26,031 bases of DNA from Zoogloea sp035335645 (GCA_035335645.1 DAOQMM010000044.1:1-26031), one strand, 5' to 3'; counted from the stretch's first letter, positions 1 to 8,115 are shown. Numbers and translations: made by a program. The notes: generated from the letters alone by a model not told the origin.

Positions 1-256
1 CGTAGCCGCCGATGATCACCATGATCAGCAGGTTGGCGATCATCACCACGTCGATGAGGCCCAGCACCACCAGCATGGTCTCGGTCTCGCTGATGTGGCC
101 GCCGGATTCGAAGACCGAGCCGATCAGGTGGGCCAGTTCGGCCATGAACAGATAGACATAGACGCCTTGCGCGGCGACCAGCCCCAGGTAGAGGGGCGCC
201 TGGAACCAGCGGCTCCAGAAGATGAAGCGTTCGAGGTGCTGTTGGCCTGGACTCAT
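1..256 (-). CDS. YqhA/TIGR00645 family inner-membrane protein, 5' part only
   Basis: The reverse strand from the ATG at 256 stays open to the window edge for 85 codons, so the C-terminal half is missing. The product begins MSPGQQHLERFIFWSRWFQ and shows a hydrophobic segment at about residues 17-37 (APLYLGLVAAQGVYVYLF) and a second at about 61-85 (MLVVLGLIDVVMIANLLIM). The start with a charged residue patch followed by FxSRW, and the LGLIDVVMIANL segment, are typical of the UPF0114/YqhA family, small multi-pass inner-membrane proteins of unknown function. The gene is divergent from purB, with about 100 bp between the two starts. No strong Shine-Dalgarno sequence is visible. Family assignment is by recognition; the function is unknown. 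Confidence 0.8.
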   Translation of the reverse strand, partial: MSPGQQHLERFIFWSRWFQAPLYLGLVAAQGVYVYLFMAELAHLIGSVFESGGHISETETMLVVLGLIDVVMIANLLIMVIIGGY

Positions 257-317
257 GGGAAAAACTCGGAGTGAAGGACGGCGGATTTTATCATCGGCGC
301 AGGCGCTTCCGAGACGT

Positions 318-323
318 TAAAAT
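318..323 (+). promoter_or_regulatory. Possible -10 box for purB
   Basis: TAAAAT (five of six matches to the sigma-70 -10 consensus) lies 36 bp before the purB ATG. No convincing -35 hexamer is found 16-18 bp upstream. An ATTTTA at 285-290, read on the reverse strand as TAAAAT, could serve the divergent YqhA-family gene. Confidence 0.3.
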
Positions 324-359
324 GTCGGACTTTGCTTTTCCGCCTCAAGGGCTTTCCGC

Positions 360-1727
360 ATGAACCTGCACCCCATCACCGCGCTGTCGCCCCTGGACGG
401 CCGCTACGAATCCAAGGTCGCCGCCCTGCGCGAGCACTTCTCCGAATTCGGCCTGATCCGCAACCGGGTCAAGGTTGAGATCGAGTGGCTCAAGGCCCTC
501 GCCGCCGCGCCCGAACTCGCCGAGATCGCGCCCTTTTCCGCCGCCACCGTGGCCGAGCTGGACGGCGTGATCGCCCACTTTTCGGTGACCGACGGCGAGG
601 CCGTGAAGGCCATCGAAGCCACCACCAACCACGACGTGAAGGCGATGGAGTACTGGCTCAAGCAGCGCCTGGGCCACAACCCGGAAGTCACCCGCGTCAC
701 CGAGTTCATCCACTTCGGCTGCACCTCGGAAGACATCAACAACGTCTCCCACGCCCTCATGCTGCGCGACGGCCGCGACGGCGTGCTGCTGCCGGCCCTC
801 GACAGGATCATCGCCCGCCTCGTCGAGCTGGCCCACAACCTGGCCGACCTGCCCATGCTGTCGCGCACTCATGGCCAGCCCGCCAGCCCGACCACCCTGG
901 GCAAGGAGATGGCCAACGTGGTGCACCGCCTGCGCCGCGTCCGCGCGTCCATCGCCGGCGTCGAGCTCACCGCCAAGTTCAATGGCGCCGTGGGCAATTA
1001 CAACGCCCACCTGTCCGCTTACCCCGACTTCGACTGGGAAGGCTTCAACGGCCGCTTCATCGAGTCCCTGGGCCTGACGTTCAATCCCTATACGATCCAG
1101 ATCGAGCCCCATGACGCGATGGCCGAGCTCTACGATGCCACGGCCCGCGCCAACACCATCGTCCTCGACCTGTGCCGCGACATCTGGATGTACATCTCCC
1201 TGGGTTACTTCAAGCAGAAGCTCAAAGCCGGCGAGATCGGCTCCTCCACCATGCCCCACAAGGTCAACCCCATCGACTTCGAGAACGCCGAAGGCAACCT
1301 GGGCCTGGCCAACGGCGTGCTGCGCCACCTGGCCGACAAGCTGCCGGTGTCGCGCATGCAACGCGACCTCACCGACTCCACGGTGCTGCGTAACATGGGC
1401 GTGGCCTTCGGCTACGCGGTGCTGGCCTACGATTCCTGCCTGCGCGGCCTGGGCAAGCTGGAGGCCGATCCGGCCCGCCTCGCCGCCGATCTGGACGCCT
1501 GCTGGGAAGTGCTCGCCGAGCCCATCCAGACCGTCATGCGCCGCTACGGCGTGCCCAACCCCTACGAGCAGCTCAAGGAGCTGACCCGCGGCAAGGGCAT
1601 CACCCGCGACGCGCTGCAGGCCTTCATCGCCACCCTGGCGATTCCGGAGGCCGAAAAGACCCGCCTGCTCGCCATGACGCCCGCCAGCTACATCGGCAAG
1701 GCCGCCGAGCTCGCCCGCCGCATCTGA
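360..1727 (+). CDS. purB: Adenylosuccinate lyase
   Basis: This 455-aa protein is the bifunctional purine enzyme that releases fumarate from SAICAR in de novo IMP synthesis and from adenylosuccinate in AMP synthesis. It is cytosolic and homotetrameric in the family. The length matches the E. coli enzyme (456 aa). Visible motifs are THGQPASPTTLGKE, with the general acid/base His171, and the fumarase/lyase-superfamily loop GSSTMPHKVNP, with the catalytic Ser295; both fall at the same numbers as in E. coli PurB. The substrate-binding TSEDINN segment is at about residues 122-128. The ATG is preceded by AAGGG at a usable distance. A DUF2322 gene follows after 57 bp and is probably cotranscribed. 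Nothing is missing or unusual. Confidence 0.97.
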   Translation: MNLHPITALSPLDGRYESKVAALREHFSEFGLIRNRVKVEIEWLKALAAAPELAEIAPFSAATVAELDGVIAHFSVTDGEAVKAIEATTNHDVKAMEYWLKQRLGHNPEVTRVTEFIHFGCTSEDINNVSHALMLRDGRDGVLLPALDRIIARLVELAHNLADLPMLSRTHGQPASPTTLGKEMANVVHRLRRVRASIAGVELTAKFNGAVGNYNAHLSAYPDFDWEGFNGRFIESLGLTFNPYTIQIEPHDAMAELYDATARANTIVLDLCRDIWMYISLGYFKQKLKAGEIGSSTMPHKVNPIDFENAEGNLGLANGVLRHLADKLPVSRMQRDLTDSTVLRNMGVAFGYAVLAYDSCLRGLGKLEADPARLAADLDACWEVLAEPIQTVMRRYGVPNPYEQLKELTRGKGITRDALQAFIATLAIPEAEKTRLLAMTPASYIGKAAELARRI

Positions 1728-1784
1728 ACCCCGTACGGGCTGCCGTATGCGCCGCGTGCGCAGCCCGACGACCGGAGACCTGGA

Positions 1785-2102
1785 ATGGCTTTCGCCGACA
1801 AACTGAAGACCCTGCCCGGCGTGTCTCACCTGGCAGCGCTGCACCTCCTCGACGGCGCTGGCCAGGTGGTTGGCACCATCGAGAACAAGCCCGGCCAGGC
1901 CGGCTCCCTGGCGGTGTACAACCACCTGGCCCAGCTTCACGGCGCCATCACCCCGGACGCCGCCACCCAGGGCATCGAGCTCTACGCCGAGCACAGCGAG
2001 GATGCGCGCCTCAACCCTGGCAAGCACCCCAACATCGACCGCCTGATCGGTCTGGTGGAGCGGGGCGAGACGCTGCGGGTCAAGCACGTCTTCGCCGCCT
2101 GA
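1785..2102 (+). CDS. DUF2322 family protein
   Basis: This is a 105-aa soluble protein without signal peptide or membrane segments. Recognisable stretches are LPGVSHLAALHLLD, VGTIENKPGQAGSLAVYNHL and EDARLNPGKHPNIDRLI, which I associate with the DUF2322 family of small proteins found mainly in betaproteobacteria. No function is known for the family and none can be read from the sequence. A GGAG Shine-Dalgarno lies about 8 nt before the ATG. It follows purB on the same strand after 57 bp and ends just before a strong intrinsic terminator, so purB and this gene form a plausible two-gene operon. Whether it has a role in purine metabolism is not indicated beyond this adjacency. Confidence 0.8.
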   Translation: MAFADKLKTLPGVSHLAALHLLDGAGQVVGTIENKPGQAGSLAVYNHLAQLHGAITPDAATQGIELYAEHSEDARLNPGKHPNIDRLIGLVERGETLRVKHVFAA

Positions 2103-2125
2103 GCGCTGCGCGCGCTGGCATGGCG

Positions 2126-2148
2126 GGCCGCCTGCGGGCGGCCTTTTT
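2126..2148 (+). terminator. Intrinsic terminator of the purB-DUF2322 operon
   Basis: A perfect 7-bp stem GGCCGCC/GGCGGCC with loop TGCG is followed directly by five T residues. It begins 24 bp after the DUF2322 stop codon. Confidence 0.88.
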
Positions 2149-2162
2149 CGTGGATGCGGGGC

Positions 2163-2531
2163 TCAGGCTCTGGCTATATTCACCACGCGACGGGCAAACC
2201 AGCCGGCCAGACGCAGTCCGATGAACACCCCGACCGAATCCGCCAGCCAGTCCCACGGGTCGCCGACGCGATTGGTCGTGAAGCGGTGCTGGCACACTTC
2301 GATCAGCAGGCCGTAGGCCACCAGCCCGGCGGCCACCGCCGTCCGGCGCAGGGGGAACCCGGTCACGCCCATCAGGGTCAGCAGGACGAAGGCGCCGGTG
2401 TGTTCCACCTTGTCCTGAAAGGAGAACACGGTCAGGGCTTCGGGCAGCGGGATCATCGCCAGCCAGAAGATCACGACCAGGGCCAGCGCAAAGGCTGTGC
2501 GGACGACAGGGGGCGGAAAGCGCAGGGGCAT
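2163..2531 (-). CDS. VanZ-like family membrane protein
   Basis: This 122-aa protein has four predicted hydrophobic segments (about residues 9-29, 41-61, 65-80 and 93-113). The features typical of VanZ-like proteins are the DKVEHTGAF segment after the first helix, the LIEVCQHRF segment, and RVGDPWDWLADSVGVFIG near the C-terminus, where the pattern D(x)xDxxAnxxG is conserved. VanZ itself gives low-level teicoplanin resistance, but most chromosomal single-domain homologues like this one have no known role. It ends tail-to-tail with the DUF2322 gene, separated by the terminator at 2126-2148. The ATG at 2531 is the only good start. No partner gene is adjacent. Confidence 0.85.
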   Translation of the reverse strand: MPLRFPPPVVRTAFALALVVIFWLAMIPLPEALTVFSFQDKVEHTGAFVLLTLMGVTGFPLRRTAVAAGLVAYGLLIEVCQHRFTTNRVGDPWDWLADSVGVFIGLRLAGWFARRVVNIARA

Positions 2532-2690
2532 CGGCAGGGCGAAGGAACCGGGGACGGCGGATTCTAGCGCGGACGCGGCGCCGGTCGCCCGACCGTTCTC
2601 ATGGCATCTGTCACAGGGTGTTCACGCGGACGGTGTTAGATGACGCCCCAATGCTCATGAACGCTGCAAAGCACCGCTGAAATGATGGGT

Positions 2691-2718
2691 TTGTACTGTC
2701 TTTCGGCGGGCCTACACT
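2691..2718 (+). promoter_or_regulatory. Candidate sigma-70 promoter for the HepT-like gene
   Basis: TTGTAC (2691-2696) and TACACT (2713-2718) are separated by 16 bp, each with four matches to consensus. This would give a leader of about 215 nt before the gene at 2941. The rest of the 2532-2940 gap holds the repeat cluster listed separately and no credible coding frame. Confidence 0.35.
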
Positions 2719-2767
2719 GCCTGGGCGGCACCGCGTGGACGCCGCCTGTCGCGAGCGGAGGGCGATG

Positions 2768-2820
2768 CAGTGACGATGTCATCTGCGCAGTGACAAATGT
2801 CACCGCCGTCCAGTGACGGC
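2768..2820 (+). repeat. CAGTGAC repeat cluster with nested hairpins
   Basis: CAGTGAC occurs at 2768-2774, 2788-2794 and 2811-2817. The second copy is part of the palindrome GTGAC-AAAT-GTCAC (2790-2803), and an imperfect version, GTGAC-GAT-GTCAT, lies at 2770-2782. The third copy is the loop and arm of a perfect hairpin GCCGTC-CAGT-GACGGC (2805-2820). Spacing of 20 and 23 bp, about two helical turns, would suit a regulator binding on one DNA face; alternatively these are RNA hairpins in a leader. Confidence 0.5.
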
Positions 2821-2940
2821 TGACCTATCCTGCCAGCCCGGTTCTCCGGCACACTGCCGCTCAACCGGAAATCAGGGTGACCGGCGTCTGCCGGTACCCG
2901 GCCGGAACCTCGAAGGCCCGGTGCAACTCGAAGGTGTCCC

Positions 2941-3351
2941 ATGTCCCGAATCCATTCCCGTCGGATCGTCCCGTCGTCCAAGCGCGCCCAGGCCGCCTGG
3001 GTGCTCTATGGCGCCTTGCTGGGCAACCTGCACGACGCCGGGGAGGCTATCGAACGCTGCGCCGCCGACCGGGGGCGGGACGCCCTGTTCCAGTCTCAGG
3101 CCCTGTGGGAGTCCGTGCTGGAGCGCCTGGAGGAGATGAGCTGCAATGCCCGCGAACTGCCGGCTGAGGCCAAGGCGGGCATGCCGCGTATCGACTGGTG
3201 CACCTGGGAACACCTGCCGGACACCCTGGCGGGCTCGCCACGGGAGCGCCGCGACCGCCTCACTTTCGTCATCGATACCCTGGTGCCGGACACCCTCGTC
3301 GCTGCCGAGGACTATCGTCGGGCCCTGCAGCCGCAGGCGTCCCGCGCCTGA
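2941..3351 (+). CDS. Small HepT-like (DUF86-like) helical protein, active-site motif absent
   Basis: This is a 136-aa soluble protein. It has no signal peptide. Residues from about 22 to 90 follow the HepT/DUF86 pattern: a first helix with LLGNLHDAGEAIERC, a second with ALWESVLERLEEMSCNARELPAEAK, then MPRIDW. In HepT toxins this corresponds to the VxRxLExIGEAxxxLPxE helix followed by PxIPW. The Rx4-6HxY catalytic motif that should follow the tryptophan is not present; the region instead reads CTWEHLPDTLAGSPRERRDRL. No MntA-type nucleotidyltransferase antitoxin is adjacent. AAGGTG lies just before the ATG. It converges with pepD with only 12 bp between stop codons. The family call is my alignment by eye; the safe name is hypothetical protein. 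Confidence 0.5.
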   Translation: MSRIHSRRIVPSSKRAQAAWVLYGALLGNLHDAGEAIERCAADRGRDALFQSQALWESVLERLEEMSCNARELPAEAKAGMPRIDWCTWEHLPDTLAGSPRERRDRLTFVIDTLVPDTLVAAEDYRRALQPQASRA

Positions 3352-3363
3352 CCCCGGCACCCC

Positions 3364-4857
3364 TCACGCCGGCGCGGGCAGCTCCCCGCGGGCGAGCGCG
3401 GCCAGGAGCGCGCCCAGCAACTGCCAGGCAGCATCCACCGACGCGATCTCCACCCGTTCGCCCGGCGCGTGGGCGCCGCGGATGGTGGGGCCGAAGGAGA
3501 CCGTGTCCAGGCCCGGATAGCGTGCGCCGATGAGGCCACATTCGAGCCCCGCGTGCACCACCTTCACCGTGGACGTCCCGCCGAAGCGACGTGTGAACAC
3601 CCGCTGGCACAGGGCCAGCAGCGGCGAATCCGGATTCGGCGTCCAGCCCGGATAGTGGCCGCTCGCGGTGGCCGGCAGGCCGGCAAGGGTCAGCAGGCTG
3701 AGGAGCTCGGCGGCGAGGGCGGCGCTGCCGCTGTCGCGCAGGGAGCGCACCATGAAATTGGCGTGACCGCCGTTGGGCGTCAGTTCCACGATGCCCAGAT
3801 TGTTGGAGGTTTCCACCACGCCGGGTACGTCCAGGCTCCAGCGCCGCACCCCGTGGGGCGCTGCGTGCAGGGCGTTCAGCCAGCGGGCCTGGTCGGCGAC
3901 CGCGAGCACGCTGTCGGCGGCAGCGTCGTCAAGGTGCAGGCTGAGGCCGGCTTCCACGCCGCGCAGTTCGTCCTGCAAGAGGGCCTGCCAGGCGGCCACG
4001 CGCGCGGGCAGCCCGTCGGCGACGGCGGCCGGTACGGCAATCACTGCGCTGGCTTCGCGGGGCAGGGCATTGCGGGCGGTGCCGCCGCGCAGCAGGGCGA
4101 GACGCAGCGGCGCGTCCGATGCCAGGTCGCACAGCACGCGGACCAGCAACTTGATGGCGTTGCCCCGCTCTTCGTGAATGTTCACGCCGGAATGGCCGCC
4201 GCGCAGGCCCGCCAGGCTCAGGCGCAGGCTGCGCCAGCCCGCCGGCAGCGGGTCGGCCTGGCCGGTGGCACGGGCATCCACGTCCAGCCCGCCGGCGCAG
4301 CCCAGGTAGAACTCACCCCAGTCCTCGGTATCCAGGTTGAGCATCAGGCGGCCGTTCAGCAGGCCGGGTTCGAGGCCGTGGGCGCCCCCCATGCCGGCCT
4401 CTTCATCCACCGTGAGGAGGGCTTCGAGGGGGCCGTGGATCAGCGTATCGTCCTCCAGCGCTGCCAGGATCAGCGACGCGCCGATGCCGTTGTCGGCGCC
4501 GAGGGTGGTGTGCTCGGCCACCAGCCAGCCGTCGCGCCGTACGGGCCGGATCGGATCGCGGGTGAAGTCGTGGGGCGTGCCGGCGTTGGCCTGGCAGACC
4601 ATGTCCAGGTGCGCCTGCAGGATCACCCCCGGGGCGCCCTCGTGGCCTGGGCTGGCCGGCTTGCGGAGGATCAGGTTGCCGGCGGCGTCCACCTGGGCGG
4701 CGATGTCGCGGGCCGTTGCCCAGGCGAGGAGGTGCTCGCGGATCGCCGCCTCGCCGCGGGAGGGGCGCGGGATGCGGCAGAAGGCGGCGAAATGGGCCCA
4801 CACGGGGGCGGGGCTGAGGCCGTCGAAGACGGGGTCGAGGCGGTCCGGGGCGTTCAT
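3364..4857 (-). CDS. pepD: Aminoacyl-histidine dipeptidase (M20 family)
   Basis: This 497-aa cytosolic metallopeptidase is similar in length to E. coli PepD (485 aa), which hydrolyses Xaa-His and other dipeptides using two zinc ions. Motifs in order are QAHLDMV with the metal ligand His83 and the adjacent Asp85, LGADNGIG with the bridging Asp122, and TVDEEAGMGG with the catalytic Glu at 152 and ligand Glu at 153. A dimerisation/lid domain follows at about 205-385 (LRGGHSGVNIHEERGNA), and the metal-binding domain resumes to the C-terminus. The start is the ATG at 4857; the Shine-Dalgarno is weak. It is divergent from the Epd-like gene across 144 bp and appears to be a single-gene unit with a role in peptide recycling. 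Confidence 0.93.
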   Translation of the reverse strand: MNAPDRLDPVFDGLSPAPVWAHFAAFCRIPRPSRGEAAIREHLLAWATARDIAAQVDAAGNLILRKPASPGHEGAPGVILQAHLDMVCQANAGTPHDFTRDPIRPVRRDGWLVAEHTTLGADNGIGASLILAALEDDTLIHGPLEALLTVDEEAGMGGAHGLEPGLLNGRLMLNLDTEDWGEFYLGCAGGLDVDARATGQADPLPAGWRSLRLSLAGLRGGHSGVNIHEERGNAIKLLVRVLCDLASDAPLRLALLRGGTARNALPREASAVIAVPAAVADGLPARVAAWQALLQDELRGVEAGLSLHLDDAAADSVLAVADQARWLNALHAAPHGVRRWSLDVPGVVETSNNLGIVELTPNGGHANFMVRSLRDSGSAALAAELLSLLTLAGLPATASGHYPGWTPNPDSPLLALCQRVFTRRFGGTSTVKVVHAGLECGLIGARYPGLDTVSFGPTIRGAHAPGERVEIASVDAAWQLLGALLAALARGELPAPA

Positions 4858-5001
4858 GGCAGGGCTTCGTGGGGACTGGGAGTGGGCGGGCGACAGGCCC
4901 GCGCCGGCGCCATTATCGCCCAGCCTGCCGGGCAGGGACGGGCCGGAGGGTGTAGGCTTGCGCCTTTTTCAGCAGGGCGGAAAGGCGTGCACGGTTCGGA
5001 C

Positions 5002-6039
5002 ATGGTGAGGATTGCGATCAACGGCTACGGGCGCATCGGGCGGTGTTTCCTGCGGGCGCTGCGGGCGTCACCGTGGCGGGACGCCTTGCAGGTGGTGGCC
5101 ATCAACGAGCCGGCAGACCTGGACAGCATGGCCTACCTGACGCGCTTCGACTCCACCCACGGCGTGTTCCCTGGCGAGGTGACGGTGCAGGACGGCGGCC
5201 TGAGCATCGACGGGCAGGCCATCCGCGTCTTCCACGCCGACACGCCGGAGGGGGTGGCCTGGGCCGAGGCGGGCGTGGATCTGCTGGTAGAGGCCTCCGG
5301 GCGCTACAGCACGCGGGCCGAGCTGGAGCGCTTCGTTGCGGCGGGCTGCCCGCGGGTGCTGCTGTCTCACCCCGGGCACAGCGCGGCGGACGTGGATCGC
5401 ACCATCGTCTATGGCATGAATCACGCGCTGCTGCGCGGCGATGAGCGCCTCGTGTCGGCGGCCTCGTGCACCACCAACGCCATCGTGCCGGTGCTGGCCC
5501 TGCTGGACGAGGCCTTCGGCATCGAGCACGCGCTGATGACCACCCTCCATTCGGTGATGAACGACCAGCCGCTGATCGACGGCTACCATCACGCCGACCT
5601 GCTGCGCACCCGCTCGGCGATGCAGTCCCTGATTCCGGTGTCCACCGGCCTGGCGCGGGGCGTGCAGCGTCTGCTGCCGGAGCTGGCCGGGCGCATCGAG
5701 GCCAAGGCGATCCGCGTGCCGGTGGTGAATGTGTCGGCCATCGACCTGGTGGCGACCCTGCGCCGCGACGCGGACCGTGGGGCGGTGCAGGCCCTGCTGC
5801 GGGACGCCGCCGCCGGCCCCGGCGCGGGGCGCATGGCCTACACGGATGAGCCCCACGCCTCCATCGACTTCAACCACAGCCCCCATTCGGCCATCGTGGA
5901 TGGCGGCCAGATCCGCCTGGTGGGCGGGCGGTTGCTCAACCTGCTGGTGTGGTTCGACAACGAATGGGGCTTCGCCAACCGCATGGTGGAGCTGGCTGGG
6001 CACTGGGCCCGGCGCATGGACGCGCCGGGCGCCGGCTGA
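5002..6039 (+). CDS. epd: Erythrose-4-phosphate dehydrogenase-type GAPDH paralogue
   Basis: This 345-aa protein starts MVRIAINGYGRIGR, the NAD-binding GAPDH Rossmann motif. The catalytic cysteine is Cys156 in SAASCTTNAIVPV and the catalytic histidine is His183 in TTLHSVMNDQ. Several segments follow E. coli Epd more closely than GapA: LSHPGHSA..DRTIVYGMN, DQPLIDGYHH, SIDFNHSPHSAIVDG and VWFDNEWGFANRM. Epd oxidises D-erythrose 4-phosphate to 4-phosphoerythronate, the first step to pyridoxal phosphate in the DXP-dependent pathway. The frame is open far upstream, but homology begins at this ATG; a GTG at 4987 with AGGGCGG before it is an alternative adding five residues. The canonical gap is elsewhere (25946 onward), which supports a separate role. 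It ends 3 bp short of fadH, tail to tail. GAPDH activity cannot be excluded. Confidence 0.82.
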   Translation: MVRIAINGYGRIGRCFLRALRASPWRDALQVVAINEPADLDSMAYLTRFDSTHGVFPGEVTVQDGGLSIDGQAIRVFHADTPEGVAWAEAGVDLLVEASGRYSTRAELERFVAAGCPRVLLSHPGHSAADVDRTIVYGMNHALLRGDERLVSAASCTTNAIVPVLALLDEAFGIEHALMTTLHSVMNDQPLIDGYHHADLLRTRSAMQSLIPVSTGLARGVQRLLPELAGRIEAKAIRVPVVNVSAIDLVATLRRDADRGAVQALLRDAAAGPGAGRMAYTDEPHASIDFNHSPHSAIVDGGQIRLVGGRLLNLLVWFDNEWGFANRMVELAGHWARRMDAPGAG

Positions 6040-6042
6040 GCG

Positions 6043-8073
6043 TCAGAAACGGCGGGCGAACTCGGTGGCCTGGGCGATGGCGCGCTTGGCGTCCAGCTCG
6101 GCCGCCACGTCGGCGCCGCCCACCAGGGTGTAGGGTATGCCGGCGGCCTCCAGGCCGGCCGCCAGATCGCGGCGCGGCTCCTGGCCGGCGCAGATCACCA
6201 CCGTATCCACGTCCAGCACCTGATCCGCATCGCCCACGCGCAGGTGCAGGCCGGCGTCGTCGATGCGCAGATACGCCACGCCGCCCAGCATGTGCACGCC
6301 GCGCTTGCGCAGGAGCAGGCTGCGCGCCCAGCCGGTGGTCTTGGCCAGGCCCGCGCCGACGCGGCTGGCCTTGCGCTGGAGCAGCCAGACCTGGCGCGGC
6401 ACGGCCGGCCCCCGGGGCGCGGTGAGGCCGCCCCGGTTGTCCGTGTAGGCGGCGTCGATGCCCCATTCGTTCCGGTAGGCGGTGATGGGGTCGCTGCCGT
6501 CGTGGGCGTGGGTGAGGAACTCCGCCACGTCGTGGCCGATGCCGCCGGCGCCGATCAGGGCGACCCGCGGGCCCACGCTGCGGCGGCCTTCCAGCACATC
6601 GATGTAGCTCGTCACCTTGGGGTGGTCCACGCCGGGAATGGCGGGCGCGCGCGGCGTGATGCCGGTGGCCAGCACCACGTGCTCGAAGCCCGCCAGGTCG
6701 GCGGCCGTCACGGTGTGGCCCAGGCGCAGCGCCACGTCCAGCTCGGCCAGGCGCACGCGGAAATAGCGCAGGGTCTCGCCGAAATCCTCCTTGCCGGGGA
6801 TGCGCCGGGCCAGGTTGAACTGGCCGCCGACGGTGTCGGCCGCGTCGAACAGGCTGACCTCGTGGCCGCGTTCGGCGAGGGTCGTGGCGGCGGCCAGACC
6901 GGCCGGGCCGGCGCCCACCACGGCCACCCGGCGCGGCGTCCGGGCCGGCGCCGCCGGGCCTTCCCACTCCCGGCAGGCGGCCGGATTGACCAGGCAGGAC
7001 GAGGTCTTGCCGGCAAAGATGTGATCCAGGCAGGCCTGGTTGCAACCGATGCAGGTGTTGATGGTGTCGGCGCGGCCGGCGGCGGCCTTGGCGACGAAGT
7101 CCGCATCGGCCAGGAAGGGTCGGGCCATGGACACCATGTCCGCGTCGCCGCGGGCCAGTACGGCCTCGGCGGTGGCCGGGTCGTTGAGGCGGTTGCTGGT
7201 GATCAGGGGTACGTTCACCACACCCCGCAGGCGTGCGGTGAGGGCGGTGAAGGCGCCGTGGGGCACGCTGCTCATGATGGTGGGGATGCGCGCCTCGTGC
7301 CAGCCGATGCCGGTGTTGATGAAGTTGACGCCGGTCTGCTCGACGGCGCGGGCGAAGGCCAGCACTTCGTCCCAGGTGCTGCCACCTTCCACCAGGTCCA
7401 GCAGGGACAGGCGGAAGATGACGATGAAGTCGTGTCCGGCGGCAGCGCGCACGGCGCGCAGGACCTCCAGCCCGAAGCGGCAGCGGTTCTCGAAACTGCC
7501 GCCCCAGCGGTCGTCCCGCAGATTGGTGCCGGGGGCGAGGAACTGGTTGATCAGGTAGCCCTCGGAGCCCATCACCTCGACCCCGTCGTAGCCGGCGGCG
7601 CGGGCCAGGGTGGCGGCGCGGGCGTAGTCGGCGATGGTGCGCAGGATCTCGTCCTCGTCGAGGGCGCGGGGCGTGGCCGGGTTGATGGGGGCCTTGACGG
7701 CCGACGGGGCCACTGGCGAACGGCTGTAGGCGTAACGGCCGGTGTGGAGCAGTTGCAAGCAGATCCGCCCGCCTTCGGCATGGACGGCGTCGGTGATGAC
7801 GCGGTGGCGGCGGGCCTCGTCCTCGCTGTCGAACACCGAGCCGCCGGCGTGGATCGCGCCGTCCGGGTTGGGGCCGTAGCCGCCGGTGACGATGAGGCCG
7901 ACGCCACCCCGCGCGCGGGCGGCGTAGAAGGCGGCGAGGCGTGCGTGGGGATCTTCGCCTTCCTCCAGGCCGGTGTGCATGGAGCCCATCAGCACCCGGT
8001 TGCGCAGGGTGAGGAAGCCGAGGTCGAGGGGCGCGAGCAGGCGCGGGTAGGCAGACGCAGGGATTGCGTTCAT
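6043..8073 (-). CDS. fadH: NADPH-dependent 2,4-dienoyl-CoA reductase
   Basis: This 676-aa iron-sulfur flavoenzyme reduces 2,4-dienoyl-CoA esters during beta-oxidation of unsaturated fatty acids. The N-terminal TIM barrel of the old yellow enzyme type spans residues about 10-330 (LTLRNRVLMGSMHTGLEE, GYDGVEVMGSEGYLINQFL, DADMVSMARPFLAD). The 4Fe-4S cluster motif is at about 335-360 (CIGCNQAC followed 11 residues later by Cys). The FAD-binding motif is VVGAGPAGLAAA at about 380, and the NADPH domain includes ALIGAGGIGHD. Length matches E. coli FadH (672 aa). The frame runs further upstream, but homology starts at the ATG at 8073, which has AGGAG 10 nt before it and a promoter at 8116-8144. It is monocistronic, with no other fad genes nearby. 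Confidence 0.95.
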   Translation of the reverse strand: MNAIPASAYPRLLAPLDLGFLTLRNRVLMGSMHTGLEEGEDPHARLAAFYAARARGGVGLIVTGGYGPNPDGAIHAGGSVFDSEDEARRHRVITDAVHAEGGRICLQLLHTGRYAYSRSPVAPSAVKAPINPATPRALDEDEILRTIADYARAATLARAAGYDGVEVMGSEGYLINQFLAPGTNLRDDRWGGSFENRCRFGLEVLRAVRAAAGHDFIVIFRLSLLDLVEGGSTWDEVLAFARAVEQTGVNFINTGIGWHEARIPTIMSSVPHGAFTALTARLRGVVNVPLITSNRLNDPATAEAVLARGDADMVSMARPFLADADFVAKAAAGRADTINTCIGCNQACLDHIFAGKTSSCLVNPAACREWEGPAAPARTPRRVAVVGAGPAGLAAATTLAERGHEVSLFDAADTVGGQFNLARRIPGKEDFGETLRYFRVRLAELDVALRLGHTVTAADLAGFEHVVLATGITPRAPAIPGVDHPKVTSYIDVLEGRRSVGPRVALIGAGGIGHDVAEFLTHAHDGSDPITAYRNEWGIDAAYTDNRGGLTAPRGPAVPRQVWLLQRKASRVGAGLAKTTGWARSLLLRKRGVHMLGGVAYLRIDDAGLHLRVGDADQVLDVDTVVICAGQEPRRDLAAGLEAAGIPYTLVGGADVAAELDAKRAIAQATEFARRF

Positions 8074-8115
8074 GAAGGGCTGTCTCCTGGAATTGTGCTT
8101 GGTGTTGTGCCGCGC

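Noticed and set aside
345..2087. 580-aa reverse-strand open frame opposite purB and the DUF2322 gene
   Set aside because: It is the shadow of two well-supported genes in GC-rich DNA; the product is low-complexity (Gly/Val/Asp/His/Gln) with no domain.
3469..5001. Long plus-strand extension of the Epd-like frame upstream to 3469
   Set aside because: It is antisense to pepD, has no recognisable domain, and GAPDH homology begins only at the ATG at 5002.
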